Made by a program: the position numbers and the translations under genes. Of a DNA stretch of 64,000 bases, positions 1 to 13,200 are shown one piece after another. This DNA is from Hypomesus transpacificus (Eukaryota; Chordata; Actinopteri; Osmeriformes; Osmeridae). Below the pieces are notes generated by a model. That model searched no databases, was not told where the DNA came from, and saw only the letters and a program-made list of their open reading frames with translations. How positions within the stretch are numbered: the first letter of the stretch is position 1; each line of letters opens with the position of its first letter. The stretch spans positions 7,631,153 through 7,695,152 of the forward strand of contig NC_061081.1 of the NCBI RefSeq assembly GCF_021917145.1. The letters are read 5' to 3'.

Positions 1-3000
1 CACAGGTAGTAGATATGGTGTAAGGCTGGGCCTGGGGCATGTGTGGAGTGAAAGGAACCTAGTTCATTCACACAGGCAATCTAATAGTTATCAGCTCCAA
101 GGACAAGTAAATATAAGGTGGCCTTCCTGCCAGTCCTGGTACATTTTATCAAGCCCCCTTTCTCTGGTCACAAACAATCCTGGAGCCAAGCGTTTCTCAT
201 CGTCTGTTATAAGAAAATGTCACAAAGGTCCCATTAGAATGAATCTGTGCTGACAGTATCCTGGGGTTCTCAAAAGTCAGATTCTAAGTTGACGTGTACT
301 GCGAAACGGAAAGGTAAAATACACAGACATCTACAGAACACACAGACCAAGTCACGATCTCCAGGGTTAATCCTTATATTTAGCTTAGCCTTTCAAGCAC
401 AGGCCAAGGACCATGGTATCCATAGTTACCAGGATTGATTGGCAGCCTTGACCTGAGCTGAACTCAGACAGAAGTCAGTACAAGGTTAGAACCAGGCTTG
501 ACCGTAAGCTGCATTTGAACTGATCTTGTTTACAGAATTGTAGTGGTTCTGACTGGGACTACTGTCTTGTAATAAGGAGCCAACCTGGGACATCCATAGC
601 ATAACCTCTGATAACTTGACGCTAGCTCAACAGATTAGCAGTCAGTCACATGCAGTGTTTCTGTTCTTTTCAATGTCTCATGGAACAGATATATAAATAG
701 TTTTGAGAGTGGTGATTGGCAAGGTAACTTTGGATCCCTCTGATATGTGGGTAATCACTGTACCTCATTCATGCATCTATCCTGTCATCTTCTAAAGCAG
801 GGGTGTCGAACTCCGGTCCTCGAGGGCCGCTGTCCTGCATGTTTTAGATGTTTCCCTGATCCAGCTCACCTGATTCGAATGAATGGTCGTTATAACAACC
901 CTTTTAATTGAATCAGGTGTGTTGGAGCAGGGAAACATCTAAAACATGCAGGACAGCGGCCCTCGAGGACCGGAGTTCGACACCCCTGTTCTAAAGTGTC
1001 TAGTTTTTTTATGAGCTGCCTGTGGAAACAAAAGCTGGTGGGGATCACTTGCTTACAATATATCAGACTAGTCATAGTAAATCAAAGCAACTCCCCAAAC
1101 AAAAATGTATGTATTCTGTATTATGAGCAATTGGGACTTTTAGGATGTTATAGGTTGACCTAAAATAGAGAAGATTGTAAGTGAGAGTAAAATGTTGGTG
1201 TGGGCCTTCTGCCATACTGGGGCAGGTGGTTAGTGCTGCACCCCTCCTCCCATCCATCTCTACTGGTCAGGGTCGATCAATACTTCCCCGCAGCTTATCA
1301 CAGAGGGTAGCTAGCTGTTTGTCTAAACCCGCCTCTGGCTACATAAAGGCAGGGAACGTGGATACACGCACCCCAAATGGAGCGCAGAACGCCAGCCCTG
1401 CCTGCTGCACCTGGATGGAGGACTGGGAGCTGGCCTGGACTCGTACTGCCACAGAGATGGGAGGAAAGAGAGACAGCCATTGAGAGAGGGAAAGGGAATA
1501 AAAGAGACAGATACACACAAAAGAATAAGGCCCAAAGATGGACTGGGTGGCAGGATGAGAGAAATCAATGAAAGAGAGGCCTTGGATGGAAACGCCTTCG
1601 ACTGGAGGCAGAGGGAGAGCGCTGCTGAGTGAACAGTGCGGAGTGAAGGGATCGGCCAGGAGGAAACCCTGGGGCCCAAAGTGGAAGCCCCACAGTGAGT
1701 AACTCTAACTACCTGGAGAACCATGCTAAACCACATCTTTACACTCGCAAAGTTGATGTATTTTGTCATTTATTGAATGACTGAGAATCATCATTAGATA
1801 GAACTGGACTTCATTTTGAACATAATAGTATTTTGTGTGGCCAATATTTCACAGTTTGGCACTTAAATACCAGACAGCAATCCTGATCCTTTTAGATGTC
1901 TCCAACAAGTAACTGATGATTCTCCGATGAGTTTCCACTTGTTATCAGTCTCTCAACCTGTCATTCTCTCCCCCCCCCTCACCCTGTCACTACTGCAGAT
2001 GCTTCCTCCTTGTCTAATCTTCCTGAGCTTTGGAGTGTGACAATGGTGTTTGTGTCCACTGCTATCAAACGCCATTATCACACCAAATAGCTAGGGTGAG
2101 AAGAGAACCACCTGGCCTTGACTGGCTGCTGATGTCATTGCGTTCCTCAGAACTCACAAGACAAACAAACATCCACCTACAGTATATGGATAACAGAGTT
2201 TTTGTTTCCAGGTGTAGCAACATGCTGAGCAAAAAAAACTCATTTTAGGCCGATCAACCAACCGTACACATACTTTATTTTAAATCGACAGTTACATTGA
2301 AATCAGATGAGTCATCTGTTGCTGGGCAGAGTAAGGTGGGGAGGTCATAGAGTTAAACACTGTAGATGAGTGACACCGTGTCAAAAACCAAGGTCTCAGA
2401 TGGTGACCCAGTTCTCTGCGTGCCGAGGTGGTGTTCATGGGTCTCTAATGCACAAATACTGTGATCCTCACCGACAAAAATACATGACCCATTTTGTGCC
2501 CGACAAAGCTTTAGTGTTGTGCTGTATTGTAAAATGCATTCATATAATAAACATTTGTGAAGATTGAACCTTTATTGTACCATTTATTTTGCCCTTCGAT
2601 CACATTCTCACATTCGTATGGACCAGGTGGTCTGCATTTTAAAAACAATGGAGCTGTCATGCCATGTCATTTCTGGCTGCCAAACTAGGACTGTATGACA
2701 TCAGAATACATGAAAATAGCCGACAAACAGCAGTGACTATGTCGGTATCTGTAAACTCTCTCACTCTCTCACACACTAACATCAACCCTAATGGACAGTT
2801 GATGAGGACCACTACCACCCATTGCATCACCCTACCTAATTCAGTAAGACAACCTAAATTACACTAGCAGTGGTGTGAACAGTGTAGAGGCTGGCAGCTC
2901 AGATGTCAATGCACATCTCCCATAACCACCTGGCAGGATTAGAGGCACAGCCAACATTCTGACAAGGTTGTATAGGCCGACAGCTGGCTTAAGATGTCGC

Positions 3001-3403
3001 CAGGGGAGGTGGGGCTCTCAAGTGTTAAAATCACACTCTACCTCCCCTGAGACTGCTGTGAAGGGTAATAACTGGCAATCATTATAAACTTCCCTTAAAC
3101 ATAGTTATAATGGATTATTTAAGCTTTGGTTGTAGACTTGTGGATCATTTTATATCATACATTATAAATATTTTGGTAATGTGGTGAATGTCAAGATAAA
3201 GTAAACAAAAAGAGTCAAAATTAGACAAAAGTATTTACTAAATGAACAAATTGTATTACACACTAGAAAATATACATAGATACTGTAGTTTCGGAGACCA
3301 CAATGTCTCATTGCCTTGGAACAAAACCAACACTCAGTCCAACTTCTACGTACAATATTTTCACCTTTCAACTGTAGCAGAATCATCTTTCTGCTTACAT
3401 TTT
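1..3403. other. Intergenic region left of alpk2
   Basis: No conserved coding exon was recognised on either strand. The stretch holds the hAT-type MITE at 798-988 and a plus-strand, promoter-like region near 1340-1695: a TATA-like ACATAAAGG is followed about 350 bp later by a strong donor-like GTGAGTAAC. In human the neighbour on this side of ALPK2 is NEDD4L in convergent orientation, so its 3' UTR might reach here, but I see no sequence proof. Confidence 0.5.
798..988. mobile_element. hAT-type palindromic MITE
   Basis: A 191-bp element with long inverted arms starts CAGGGGTGTCGAACTCC and ends with the reverse complement. It is flanked by a perfect 8-bp direct repeat TTCTAAAG (790-797 and 989-996). 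An 8-bp target duplication plus CAGGGGTGTC termini is the hallmark of non-autonomous hAT elements that are common in fish. The outer arms, about 60 bp each, are nearly identical, which suggests a fairly young insertion. It has no coding capacity. Confidence 0.9.
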
Positions 3404-3409
3404 TTTATT
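3404..3409 (-). terminator. Candidate polyadenylation signal for alpk2
   Basis: An AATAAA hexamer on the minus strand lies about 330 bp past the alpk2 stop codon. It is the first good hexamer I noticed in that direction. Transcript ends would be needed to confirm its use. Confidence 0.35.
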
Positions 3410-3738
3410 TCACAAACTGCTGTATGTATTCATATGACACATGTTAAATCAATAAAAATGTTCAGATGTGCCTTCAAAGTACAAAAAACTCAGATGCAAC
3501 AAGATAACATTTTAAAAGAGACAAATAGTTAATGTGAAGTCCAATAAAATGTAAGACGTTTATCCAGTCCCCAAACTGCTGAAATACAAGAAATACACCT
3601 GTTAATCTGAACGAATTACAGATTTCTCCACAGTTTAGGCCCCAAACCCAGATCAAAGCCCTAACAGCATGTGGCGCAACCTTGACTCTGCCATCTCCGA
3701 CAGCCAGCTAATGCCTGTGATCTGAGGGCATCGACCTA

Positions 3739-6700
3739 TCAGAGCTTGCCCTTGACAGTGGGTCCAAATGTCTTTTTTTTAGGGGCAGGGTGTGCTTTAG
3801 GTTTAGGGGCAGAGACCACCTTCTTGGGTTTAGGCTGTAGAGATTTGAGTCCCAACAGCTCACAGTACTTGTTGCACAGGTGCAAGACTTTGAACTGGTC
3901 GATGAAGGATGTGGCACAGTTACCACGGAAACCTCTGTATCTGGATAAAGTAGACACAAGGCACAATTAGTGAATCCCAACCACAATCACTACACCCAAT
4001 CAAATTTATCACAGCGCTTTTTCTATGTTCCTCTCTCTCACTCATAAACATGCTCACCCTTTCTTACAGGTTGCGATTCCCACATCTGTCAGTCTCATTC
4101 CAACTCCTAGAGTGAGACGAGATATATGTAGCAAAAAAGAATGTCCTTGCTGTGCATGTGTTTATGTATATGTGCGTGACCATTCGCTTTAACCCACCTT
4201 GCATGTCGGTGACCAGCAGGTTTCCTTCAGTCTTGTGGTAAACCCAGTGCTGGAAAGTGCAGCACTTCTGCCCAGCCTCTGAGTCGCGTCTCATGAGGTT
4301 GATCTCCTTCCCGTCCCTCACTGAGTACTTGACAAAGTCTCCCCGTAGCTCCTCCTCCAGGGTGGCATACGGGATGTCATTGGATGGCCGGTGGACCAGG
4401 TAGATGGGAATAATCCTAAAATTGTCGCACAAACGCATACTCGTATCAAGATTAGAAATGTACTTAAATGTCTGCTCAAAATGTTTCTCTTTAAAGAGGC
4501 AATACTCACTCTGGAACATCACCAAAGGACTCCTTGGACTGGGCCACAACTGTGTAGGCCTTGATGTACTCTCTGGCTGTGTTCTGGACGTGGCACTCCT
4601 ACAGACACACACACCAGAACATTAGAACCTTGCAGAATCTACTGGCCATCAATACCGGACCGACCTAACTACTTACCTCGACGGCCAGGTTGTAGTTCCT
4701 CTGAATCAGCTCCTCATTGTTCTTGGTCCCGTAGCTGATGGCGTTGTGGACCTTCAGCACGCAGGGGTGCCCAGGCATAAATACAGAGACCATGCCAGCC
4801 TGCATCTTGGTGCGAAAGGCACGGCGGTGCATGCCCTCGCCAAAGTGGACCTTCTCCGTCACAACGCTAGCAGACTGGTCCTCAGCAAAGTGCTGGTCAC
4901 ACAGGAAGTCCTTGTGAAACAGCAGTCTGGAGCACTTAATATCCTCTTCCTCCTCCTCCACCTCTGCAGGGGCAGCTGGAAGATGAGAAATACCATGAAT
5001 GTAATGAATCATCTGTAGAAGACGGTTGCTTATATCGATAAGCCCAAAAATGACAACCGTCTGACTAATATGCTGTTGGTCTTCTGCCTGCTGTTAAAAC
5101 AGTGCTGACCCGCTGAGGCATTGCCTTGTGGACAGGACTTGAAGGATGAGCTGCTAATGTTTTGGTGCCAGATACCACAAGACATGTTCAGGGAGCTGGT
5201 AGAGTCCATGCCTCAGTGGGTCGGTGCTGTTTTGGCAGCACATGGAGGACCAACCGCATATTAGGCAGGTGGTCATAATGTTTTGGGTCATCAATGTATG
5301 TTCTTTAAATAGTCTTTATTTTGTACCTGGGATATTTCTCTGAGGGGGGATGATTATCTCACTGAGCACTGTGGAAGCGAGGTCAGAAAACAAAAAAGGT
5401 GAGTTTCATTGTGGAGTCAAAATTAGATCCTTAGTGGTCGTTCACATCCTGCCTCCCTCCGTCTCTCTGGCAGAGGAGGAGTGTTGCATTCATACCTTCA
5501 TAAGTGAGGAGATAGTCCAGGGAGACGGAGCCATCAGGACATCTGAGGCAGCACTGGTACCTTCCCAGGTCCTTGTTAGAGGCCTTGGAGAGAGCGACGG
5601 ACACTCGACTCTCATCTCCTGCACTGGACGAAGGAGAGAGGCTGTTGGAAACACCACTCAACATGGCTCACGAGTCTCCACAGAAGACGAATATGACCAT
5701 GTCCAAGTGAGACTGTTCACACAGTGCCCTGTAAAACGTGATTCTTTTTTATGTGACGTTAGGAGATGTCACCCAGTGGCTGTGATTTGCTTTAGCCAAG
5801 TCTACATGAGAAGTGGGGTTTTTTTTCTGGTGAGAAAGCTGAGAAAAAATGAATAAACAGAAAACGTGTCTCTTCCTCCCACTCTAGATTGGGGTTGAAT
5901 CATCACCACATGGGTTACGAAAGGCATTTGCTCCTTGTGGTGGAGAAGAGCACCACCCAGTGGTGAGACAAAAAACACCCAAGATAAGAAGCGGACTCAC
6001 CTTCTATGGACCACAGCCAGGGCAGCACCGTCTCTGGTCCATGTGACTGTGTGGTCTGTGAACACAGCAGAGAACTGGCACCACAGACAGAGGCTCTGAG
6101 GGTCTTCATCCACGGGTCCTGCCTGGATGGGCTGTACCACTCTGGGCACTGGAGAAAGATGTGGACAAACATTGGAAACCACCCAGGCCAAATGTTACAG
6201 TTATTGGATTGAAACTTTGATTAGACTTTCCATTGACCTTCTATGTTTCTGTGAACGTTCTTCTTGACCACTTCACTGTAGGCTTTTTTCCGAGCTGTTT
6301 CCACAGGTGCCTTGGTCTCCTCTCCTCTCGCTTGGACAGAACACTCTGCTGACTGCTGTGCTTTGGATTCCACCGCGTGCTTACCCAACTTCAGCTCAGA
6401 AACACGTCGCCGTTTGATGACATCATCACTCCGCTGGCCCAATAAGACAATATTCTGGGGTACCTTAGGGGTCACAGAGAGAGGTTCCCCTACAGAGACC
6501 ACTTTGTTAGTGACCCCCTCAGATGCATATTTGACAGCAGGTTGCTGTGGCTGTCTTTCAGGGTAAGCTGTTTCACTGTTGTCTTTCTGACAAGCTGATG
6601 TTGGGTTACTTTGCCCACTCACGGCAGACGCTTTGGCCTCAGTGATGTAATTTTTACCTTTTGCTATTTTCTGTTTAGCTCCGTTCTCTACCTCCACCAA

Positions 6701-9700
6701 TGGCTCAGCCTCGCTTTTCACCGCTGCATTTTGTGAGTGTTTTTTCTTTTTCTTACCATGGGCTTTTGCAACTTTCTCTGTGATGACACCTGTCTCTATG
6801 ACAGTCACCAAACTGTCGTCCTGGTTCTCATTGGCTCCCATATTCTCCTGCTGCTTTGAGGATATTTGGTTCGGTCCAATAATCTGCTTCTTTGAAGCCT
6901 GCGGAGCTAATTGGTGACACAAATCCTTCTTGGAGCGTGTTTTCATCTCTGAAGTGTTCTTGGCCGATTTGTGAGGCATCTTCTGGCCCATTTTCTGATC
7001 CATAATGCAGTGTCCGTTGCCCGCCATAACAGATTTGAAAACAGGTTTAAAACTGGAGGTCAAGGAGTCCTGGAGATCCAGTGTGACACAGGCAACTCGG
7101 TCTTCCTCAGAAACCACAAGTTTATCACTGGTTAGTATGATCAGATTGGATAGTTCTTTGCCAAGTTCCTTGAGATCCTGTGCATTTGTTGTCTTGTCAT
7201 TGAAGTAATACTCCTCCTTTTCACCAGAGTACGTGAGAGAATCTTCATTCAGACTCCAAGTGGAGCCAAACGTCAACTGTCCACGATGCCCACCTGACAA
7301 GTTTTTAACATGATTGTCCAAATTTGGCTTGTCAGTATTTCCTCTAAATGATAGCCAGAGTTCGCTAGGTTGTGTACAGTGACACGTCTGGCCTTTGGCA
7401 CCATTGAAAGAACTCTTGGCACAGGCTGGTTCTCCTCCCAAAGCACTGTTTGACCTATGAGTGGAGCCAACACTGAGAGGAGCTAATGGAATCATAAAAT
7501 GTGGACTCCCCCATGTTCCTTCCTTGTTCCCCTCCTGGAGGGACGATGTGTTTAAGGACACGTGCGTGCCCTTTCCTTGCAAGTCCGTGGTTACAAGAGT
7601 GTTCCTCTGGGTGTGTGTGGAGATGTGAAGCTCCGTCAACTGTTCGGCTGCTTTGCCACACACACACTCAACCTTGGTCGCCTCTTGACATGGGAAATGT
7701 GAGAGGCTTATTGCTGACCCATAACTCCCTGCACCTCTCTCCTCCACCAGCGAAGCCAGCTGCGTCACGACACCTTCCTCTGTCTCCTTCCTCAGTACTT
7801 CTGTACTACTCTGGAGAAACAAAAAAAATCACACAAAAATAGTTTAAAGTGGATTTAATCATTATGATTACTAAACATTTTGTTACATGTTTTAACATAG
7901 CTCATTATCATTATTAAATGTATAGTAATCAAGGATGTATATGTGTTTTATTGACAGTTCCAACAAACATACAATGTTTTTGTATGCAACAGTTTTTGAA
8001 TTGTAAAATAGTAGGTAGCTGTTAATGTTTTAGCTGGCAGTGTTTGGTTAAAACACGTCATCCTCCACATTTCTCACATTATCGTTCACAGAGCATTCAT
8101 GTCATAGACGTACCTTTCTATGGAACGTCAGGACAGGATTGGACAAAACATCATGCTTACATGTCAGAGTTACTGTCAATATGGCCCTCTCTACATAAAG
8201 GGTCTTTCTCAGACTACTAAAACAAACAAGCCCTCTTTATAGGCAGCCCTAGGGCAGAGCCAATCCAAAGATGCCTCCACAGACCAGTCGGCCAGTGAGC
8301 TTCTTGACACTGTGTATCCGCACGCTGGGGAGGGGGAGTTTCTGTGACATCGTCAGCTGTGCTCTCCCTTCACCCCACTTGTCTGACACGCTTGCGATGC
8401 GTGCTTATATAACCGAACACCCGTTATAATTAGACGCCATTTTTATCCATCGGATACCTTATCTCTAGCCCTCCCATTTCCTTTCCATACCCTGCTGTCA
8501 GTCTGAAACACAGTAGCCAGGCCTCGTGGACAAGTTCAACTAAAAGACTGGTGGACTCCTTCCAATTTCCAATCTAGAGTACTAAGAGGATGACTTGAGA
8601 ACTGTGCAAGGTGACTATTCTTATGAACCAGTAGACTGATTTGGTGCCAGGTCGAGAGCAGAGCTCAGCAGGATAGGGATGACGTTAAAACATTGGGTGT
8701 TGCAGTGGAAATATTTATTTTGACTTGACTGTGGCTAGTGTGTTACATTTGCACCATGCAAAGATCCTCAAGGGTACATCTCAAGGTGACATCACTCCAG
8801 TAAAAGGGTGTGATACATGAGTGTATGACGCTACTCTCCTTAACCTAATTTACCAGCTTTCTTCTTTCCCATGAAAATATGCCCTTAAATGTTGCTGCTG
8901 AGACACACACACTACACCATTTTAGTATTCAAAAAGCAATTCCAATAAAACACAGAATATTTTTTCAAAACTAATACCAAACATGAAAAACATAAACGAT
9001 GAAATCCTACCTCTGTTTTATCCTTCTTCACAAAGGTATAGTCACCCTCCAGGAAGGTATATTGACACTCACTGTCTTCTTCAGAGGACAATAAGAGAGT
9101 GTCCATTTCCACACCAGCTTCATAATTCCCTGTAAAAACTCTGTCTGATGGTGCGCCCTCACAGAAAAGATATTGTTCAGAGCCCCGTGTGCCACAGAGT
9201 GTGTCTGCAGGGCAGTCAAAGCTGTCATCTTGGGTGGCTTGGCTCTCTCTGGGCTCCTCATCTCCTTTCACTGATGGTGTTTCCACTCGACTCGGTTTCA
9301 ACTTGGCTGTCTGGTTGTCTTCTCTGTCTCTGACCTGGAACTGGGCTTCCTTAGGTAGTTTGCCTGGGATGGTAGGGCTGGTGGTGCTGAAACAGTGTTG
9401 CCCAGTGAGGATGGGGCTCTCTGTGCTGGGGCCGGGCTCCAACATCTGGTCCTGGATGGCCATGGGCAACTGTGGATGTCCCTGAGTGGCTGTTTGTGTT
9501 GGCGTGAAGGCTGCAATGAAGTCCTCGGGGACTTGTTCTTCGACCGCCCAGTCTGAAAGTGCGCTTGACCAGCTGTCTGCAGACAGCCACCTCTCAACCG
9601 GTGGCCTCAAGTGGTCCAAGTCACTGCCAATCTGACCAATGACAGTGTCCGCTCCACAGGTGAAATCTGACACCTTTGTGTTGTCGGCAGAGAATCTTGG

Positions 9701-10210
9701 CCAAGTCCTGCCCACGTCCAGAGAATGTCCACACTTGTCTAAAATAGCCCCCTCATTCTCCTCATCTGCCAAGTATTGGCACGCGTCCAACCACAACTCA
9801 TTAGAAGTGTCACTTTCTTCCTCCTCCGTGGATATGTAGATAACCTCTGGTGTCGTGGGCCTGATCTTGCGTGTTAAGCTCCCAACAGTGACAGAGGGCA
9901 GCTCGATTTCGCGCTGGCCCATTTCTGACAGGCTCAGGGGCCCCTGTTCACTAATCCGTTTGGCTTCTGTTGTTGGATCCTTCGAGAGCAAGAATAAGAC
10001 ACGTGTGTCATAGTCAGACTCACTATTAATCACATTGTCATCCACTGCCCTGTCATCGACAGTCCTGTCATCCACTGCCCTGTCAATCCTGAGACTGTAC
10101 TCAATGGTCCCGATTGAAATGTTCTGAGGTGTCCACACTGAGTCAGGGGGTGTGCCATGATTGGAGATGCCGTCCTGGTCCATCAAGCTGTCTGGGAGAC
10201 CTGATATGGG
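3739..10210 (-). CDS. alpk2: Alpha-protein kinase 2 (heart alpha-kinase), 5' end not found
   Basis: Nine coding exons stay in phase (complement): 9011-10210, 6238-7810, 6001-6148, 5496-5623, 4677-4975, 4510-4598, 4198-4415, 4058-4106 and 3739-3940, together 1301 codons plus stop. The first two exons encode a long, low-complexity, Ser/Thr/Glu-rich region (about residues 1-924). Residues about 925-1016 form an Ig-like domain with the typical DLGRYQC strand. Residues about 1022-1270 are an atypical alpha-kinase domain, with [15 protein letters not shown] and the GYRGFRGNC element of the ALPK2/ALPK3 group. A basic Lys/Pro tail follows. Family knowledge: ALPK2 acts in heart and muscle, and alpha-kinases are unrelated in sequence to ordinary kinases. 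Choice of ALPK2 over ALPK3 rests on the neighbours (znf532, grp, rax, lman1). The model is much shorter than human ALPK2 (about 2170 aa). The 10210 boundary is an acceptor with a pyrimidine tract, so upstream exons, probably with an N-terminal Ig domain, are expected but were not found. Confidence 0.88.
5060..5305 (+). mobile_element. Fragment of an old interspersed repeat, possibly a Tc1/mariner-type 3' end
   Basis: Inside an alpk2 intron, a plus-strand reading ends in AAHGGPTAY followed by a stop and then a motif like GGTGGTCATAATGTTTTGG. Both resemble the 3' portion of a high-copy fish repeat. The peptide tail recalls the C-terminus of Tc1-like transposases (…RGGHTHY type). No terminal repeat or target duplication is visible, so this is a truncated remnant and its family is uncertain. 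Confidence 0.4.
7811..9010 (-). other. alpk2 intron between the two large exons
   Basis: This 1.2-kb intron has a minus-strand donor GTAGGA next to 9011 and a CAG acceptor next to 7810. Phase is 0 on both sides. I see no repeat or gene within it. Confidence 0.6.
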
Positions 10211-13200
10211 CTTCAGAAGGGGAAGAGGCTATTGAGTCTTAGATGGGGTAGCCGGAGTTGTGATTGTAAAGAAATTGAAGGATTTACTGTTGGCATGTGT
10301 CAATCCAAATCAGTGATCAAGTTTTGCCTTATTAACATCTTGCATTAGATTATACATTGTTATCTACATTTTACCATACTCAGTTGTATTGATTATTGTA
10401 TTGCAGTCTTGTGAGTATGTCCCCTTTTACTCTAGTGTATTCTCCATGTCCTGTGCTCCGACCGGTAAGAAAACTAACATAGTATTCAAGGACTGCCTTT
10501 TGTATTTATCCGCCTTCTTTTCTTTATACCAGCTGTCATCTCTTGTCTCCGTTTTCTTCGTGTTCACTATAAAAGTAGCTCTCTGACCTTCCTGCCTATG
10601 AAAAACTTTGTAGCAGGCCCTCTCTGTGTCTTTGATCTATTTATAATTCTTGAGTCCAATTGCTTGTCTGGTCTTACACTGTCCATTCAGCTGAATGAGA
10701 AATGCGTGTAAACTCCAGAACTTAGACTAGAGTCACACCATTGGTGGTTTTTCCCAGTAACCCCAGGGTGAAGGGTGTGGGCAGGGGTTGTGGCTGGACA
10801 GTGGAGAGGTTAGCGAACAGTAAATGATTGGCCTCTTCAGAATCAACCTGATCAGCTGTAATTTCCTCCCAAGCAGTAAAACTTCTCTCTACACTTCTGT
10901 GAAGTCAGGGGGTGAACAAAACAAGGAAAGAAAGAAAAAAGGCAGCAGCAGTTCATCAGCATCAGCAGGTTTTAACAGCAGTGTTAAGTCTCATCACTCA
11001 ATAAGCCCAACAACTCTCTCTAGCTGTCTGGCCACATCCAGGAATTCTACTCTGTCATAGATAGCTACACTAGTTGCTTGAACCATCAGATAACCTAATG
11101 ACCTGATGTAGCCAGTGTGGTACCATCCAGAGAGATTGGAGACGACAGGACAGAAGTGGGGGGGGGGGAGGTGCAGCCTGTTTTAGTTTCCAGGGAGGAG
11201 GAGAAGAGGGGGTGGGGGCAGGGGGAAAGGCAGCCATTCTGGAAAAATACCAGTTCAGCCCATGTCCTGCGTCAGTGGAATTCCATTTAAGATGAAGGGC
11301 GCCTGAACAGGGACATTTGCGATGTTTACCAAGACTAGAAAGAGACCTGTTGACAAAGTTCAGACTACATTTATAAACCTGTTCCACACAGGTTCCATCT
11401 TCCCCTACCCTAAAACATATGATCTGCCTATACACATTATTGTTGTTTCACACCTTTAAAGATGTCAAGAATTGTATTTGACCATCATTGTTTTCAGTGA
11501 TCGGTAGCTCATTATAAATATTTTCCTCCCATATTGTCCAATTAGAATGCATCTGAGTGCCGACCATGCGCCAGAGAACTGGAGATACACACAGATAATT
11601 TACTCGAATTATTGTATTGATGCTGCCTAGGATCAACTATGTGACGTATCATGACTGTCACTGTGACCATTATCCCCCCTACCCCCAGGTGAAAGGTCAT
11701 ACATTTGTTTGGTCTGACATTAAGGAACAATAAAGCTGTCAGCATGTGCTCTGTCTGCCCACATGCTGTATATGCCAGTCAGTATAATCACAGATCACAT
11801 GATCATGACAGTGTGTTCTTCATCCAAATCAAAGGCTGTTCAAGACTATCTAAATATGCCTTGCTATTACCATAGCAACCTTTTACATGTACCTCTGTAG
11901 AAGCTTAATGCAGTCTGGTAAATGTAGGTCGCCATAAATGTCACTAACGTCACACTAGAACTGTCATCATCAACCTGGTGTTTTATTTAACAACCACTGA
12001 CACACTACCTACATGTTGTTGATTAACTCACCACAATTTGCAACCGTTTTGATTAATCTATAATATATCTAAACAAGTGATTTCAGAAATATCAAAGCAA
12101 ATACTGAAACAAGGATTAACACTTTGATAACATTTGTTTGGGCCCAACAACAATTATTTCCATGTACATAGATATTTTGTCCAGAATAAACACTTACAGT
12201 AAACACATTAAAGTGAACATACCAAACAAGCCCTGTCAAATAACAACAGCAAACCTCACATAAGTTTAAGACAGTCAGGTGTCTGCATAGAGAGGGGTAT
12301 TTCCAAAAGGCTTTTACATACCTTTTTTACATCCGCGTGGTCGATTATACAGAGTGGACATGGGGTACAAGCTCAAGCTTAGCCAAAGGGGCTCGTATTT
12401 TTAGCTGTTGCCCCCCTCAAGTACAAAGTCAGTTACCTGATAGCAAGGACACATGCCAATCCTGAGGACCTAACACATACTCTATATTTCAGTCGTTTTC
12501 ACTAACTATTGCCCTTACAAACATCCAGCTCTAACATGTTTAAAAAAATATATAGATGAAAACGCCTGTGGTCATTAGGTTTAGTGCCCATTCTCCTTTG
12601 TAATCTTAGTGGCGTCACAGAACACTGTGATGGTGATGGGAATCTGGGACGCTGTGCTATGAAATGCTGTCTAGAGGAGGCATTGAGGCACAACTCTGGG
12701 TTTCACTGTAGACTAAGGGGAAGTAGCCGGCTAGGTTAGGCCTTATTGACAGAGTCTACTCCCGACCCCCCTCTTATCCTTGGGCTCAGTTGTCCACACT
12801 ACCCTTTAAAGTCAGCTCTACTGACCCTGTGAGATGGAAATGTGAGGTGGCCCCTCTTGACAGGTGGCCGGGCACCACATATTTCCATGGCTCAATTCGA
12901 GGAAAGGTATCCTGGCTTGGGTAGATGGCATGGAAAAGTTGTGATGAAGTGATTTAAAGCTTTGTAGATATCAACTGGCTGATAGCCCACTCAACTGGCT
13001 GATATCCAGGTCAGTGAATATCAAAGTATGTGAGAGATGAGAGCACACAGGCTGGATGCCCTTCTGTCTGTGGCCCAGTCCCCACCTCTGTGTGGTTGCT
13101 GTTAAGGAAGATTTAGCTGTCACCCTAAAACTGTGCGGTTGTTGAGGACCGAACCGAAGAATACAACCTCAACTCAGGGAGCACGAGGGCTTACAGAACA

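Noticed and set aside
4404-4625. Plus-strand frame inside alpk2
   Set aside because: It is antisense to two phased alpha-kinase exons and has no independent support.
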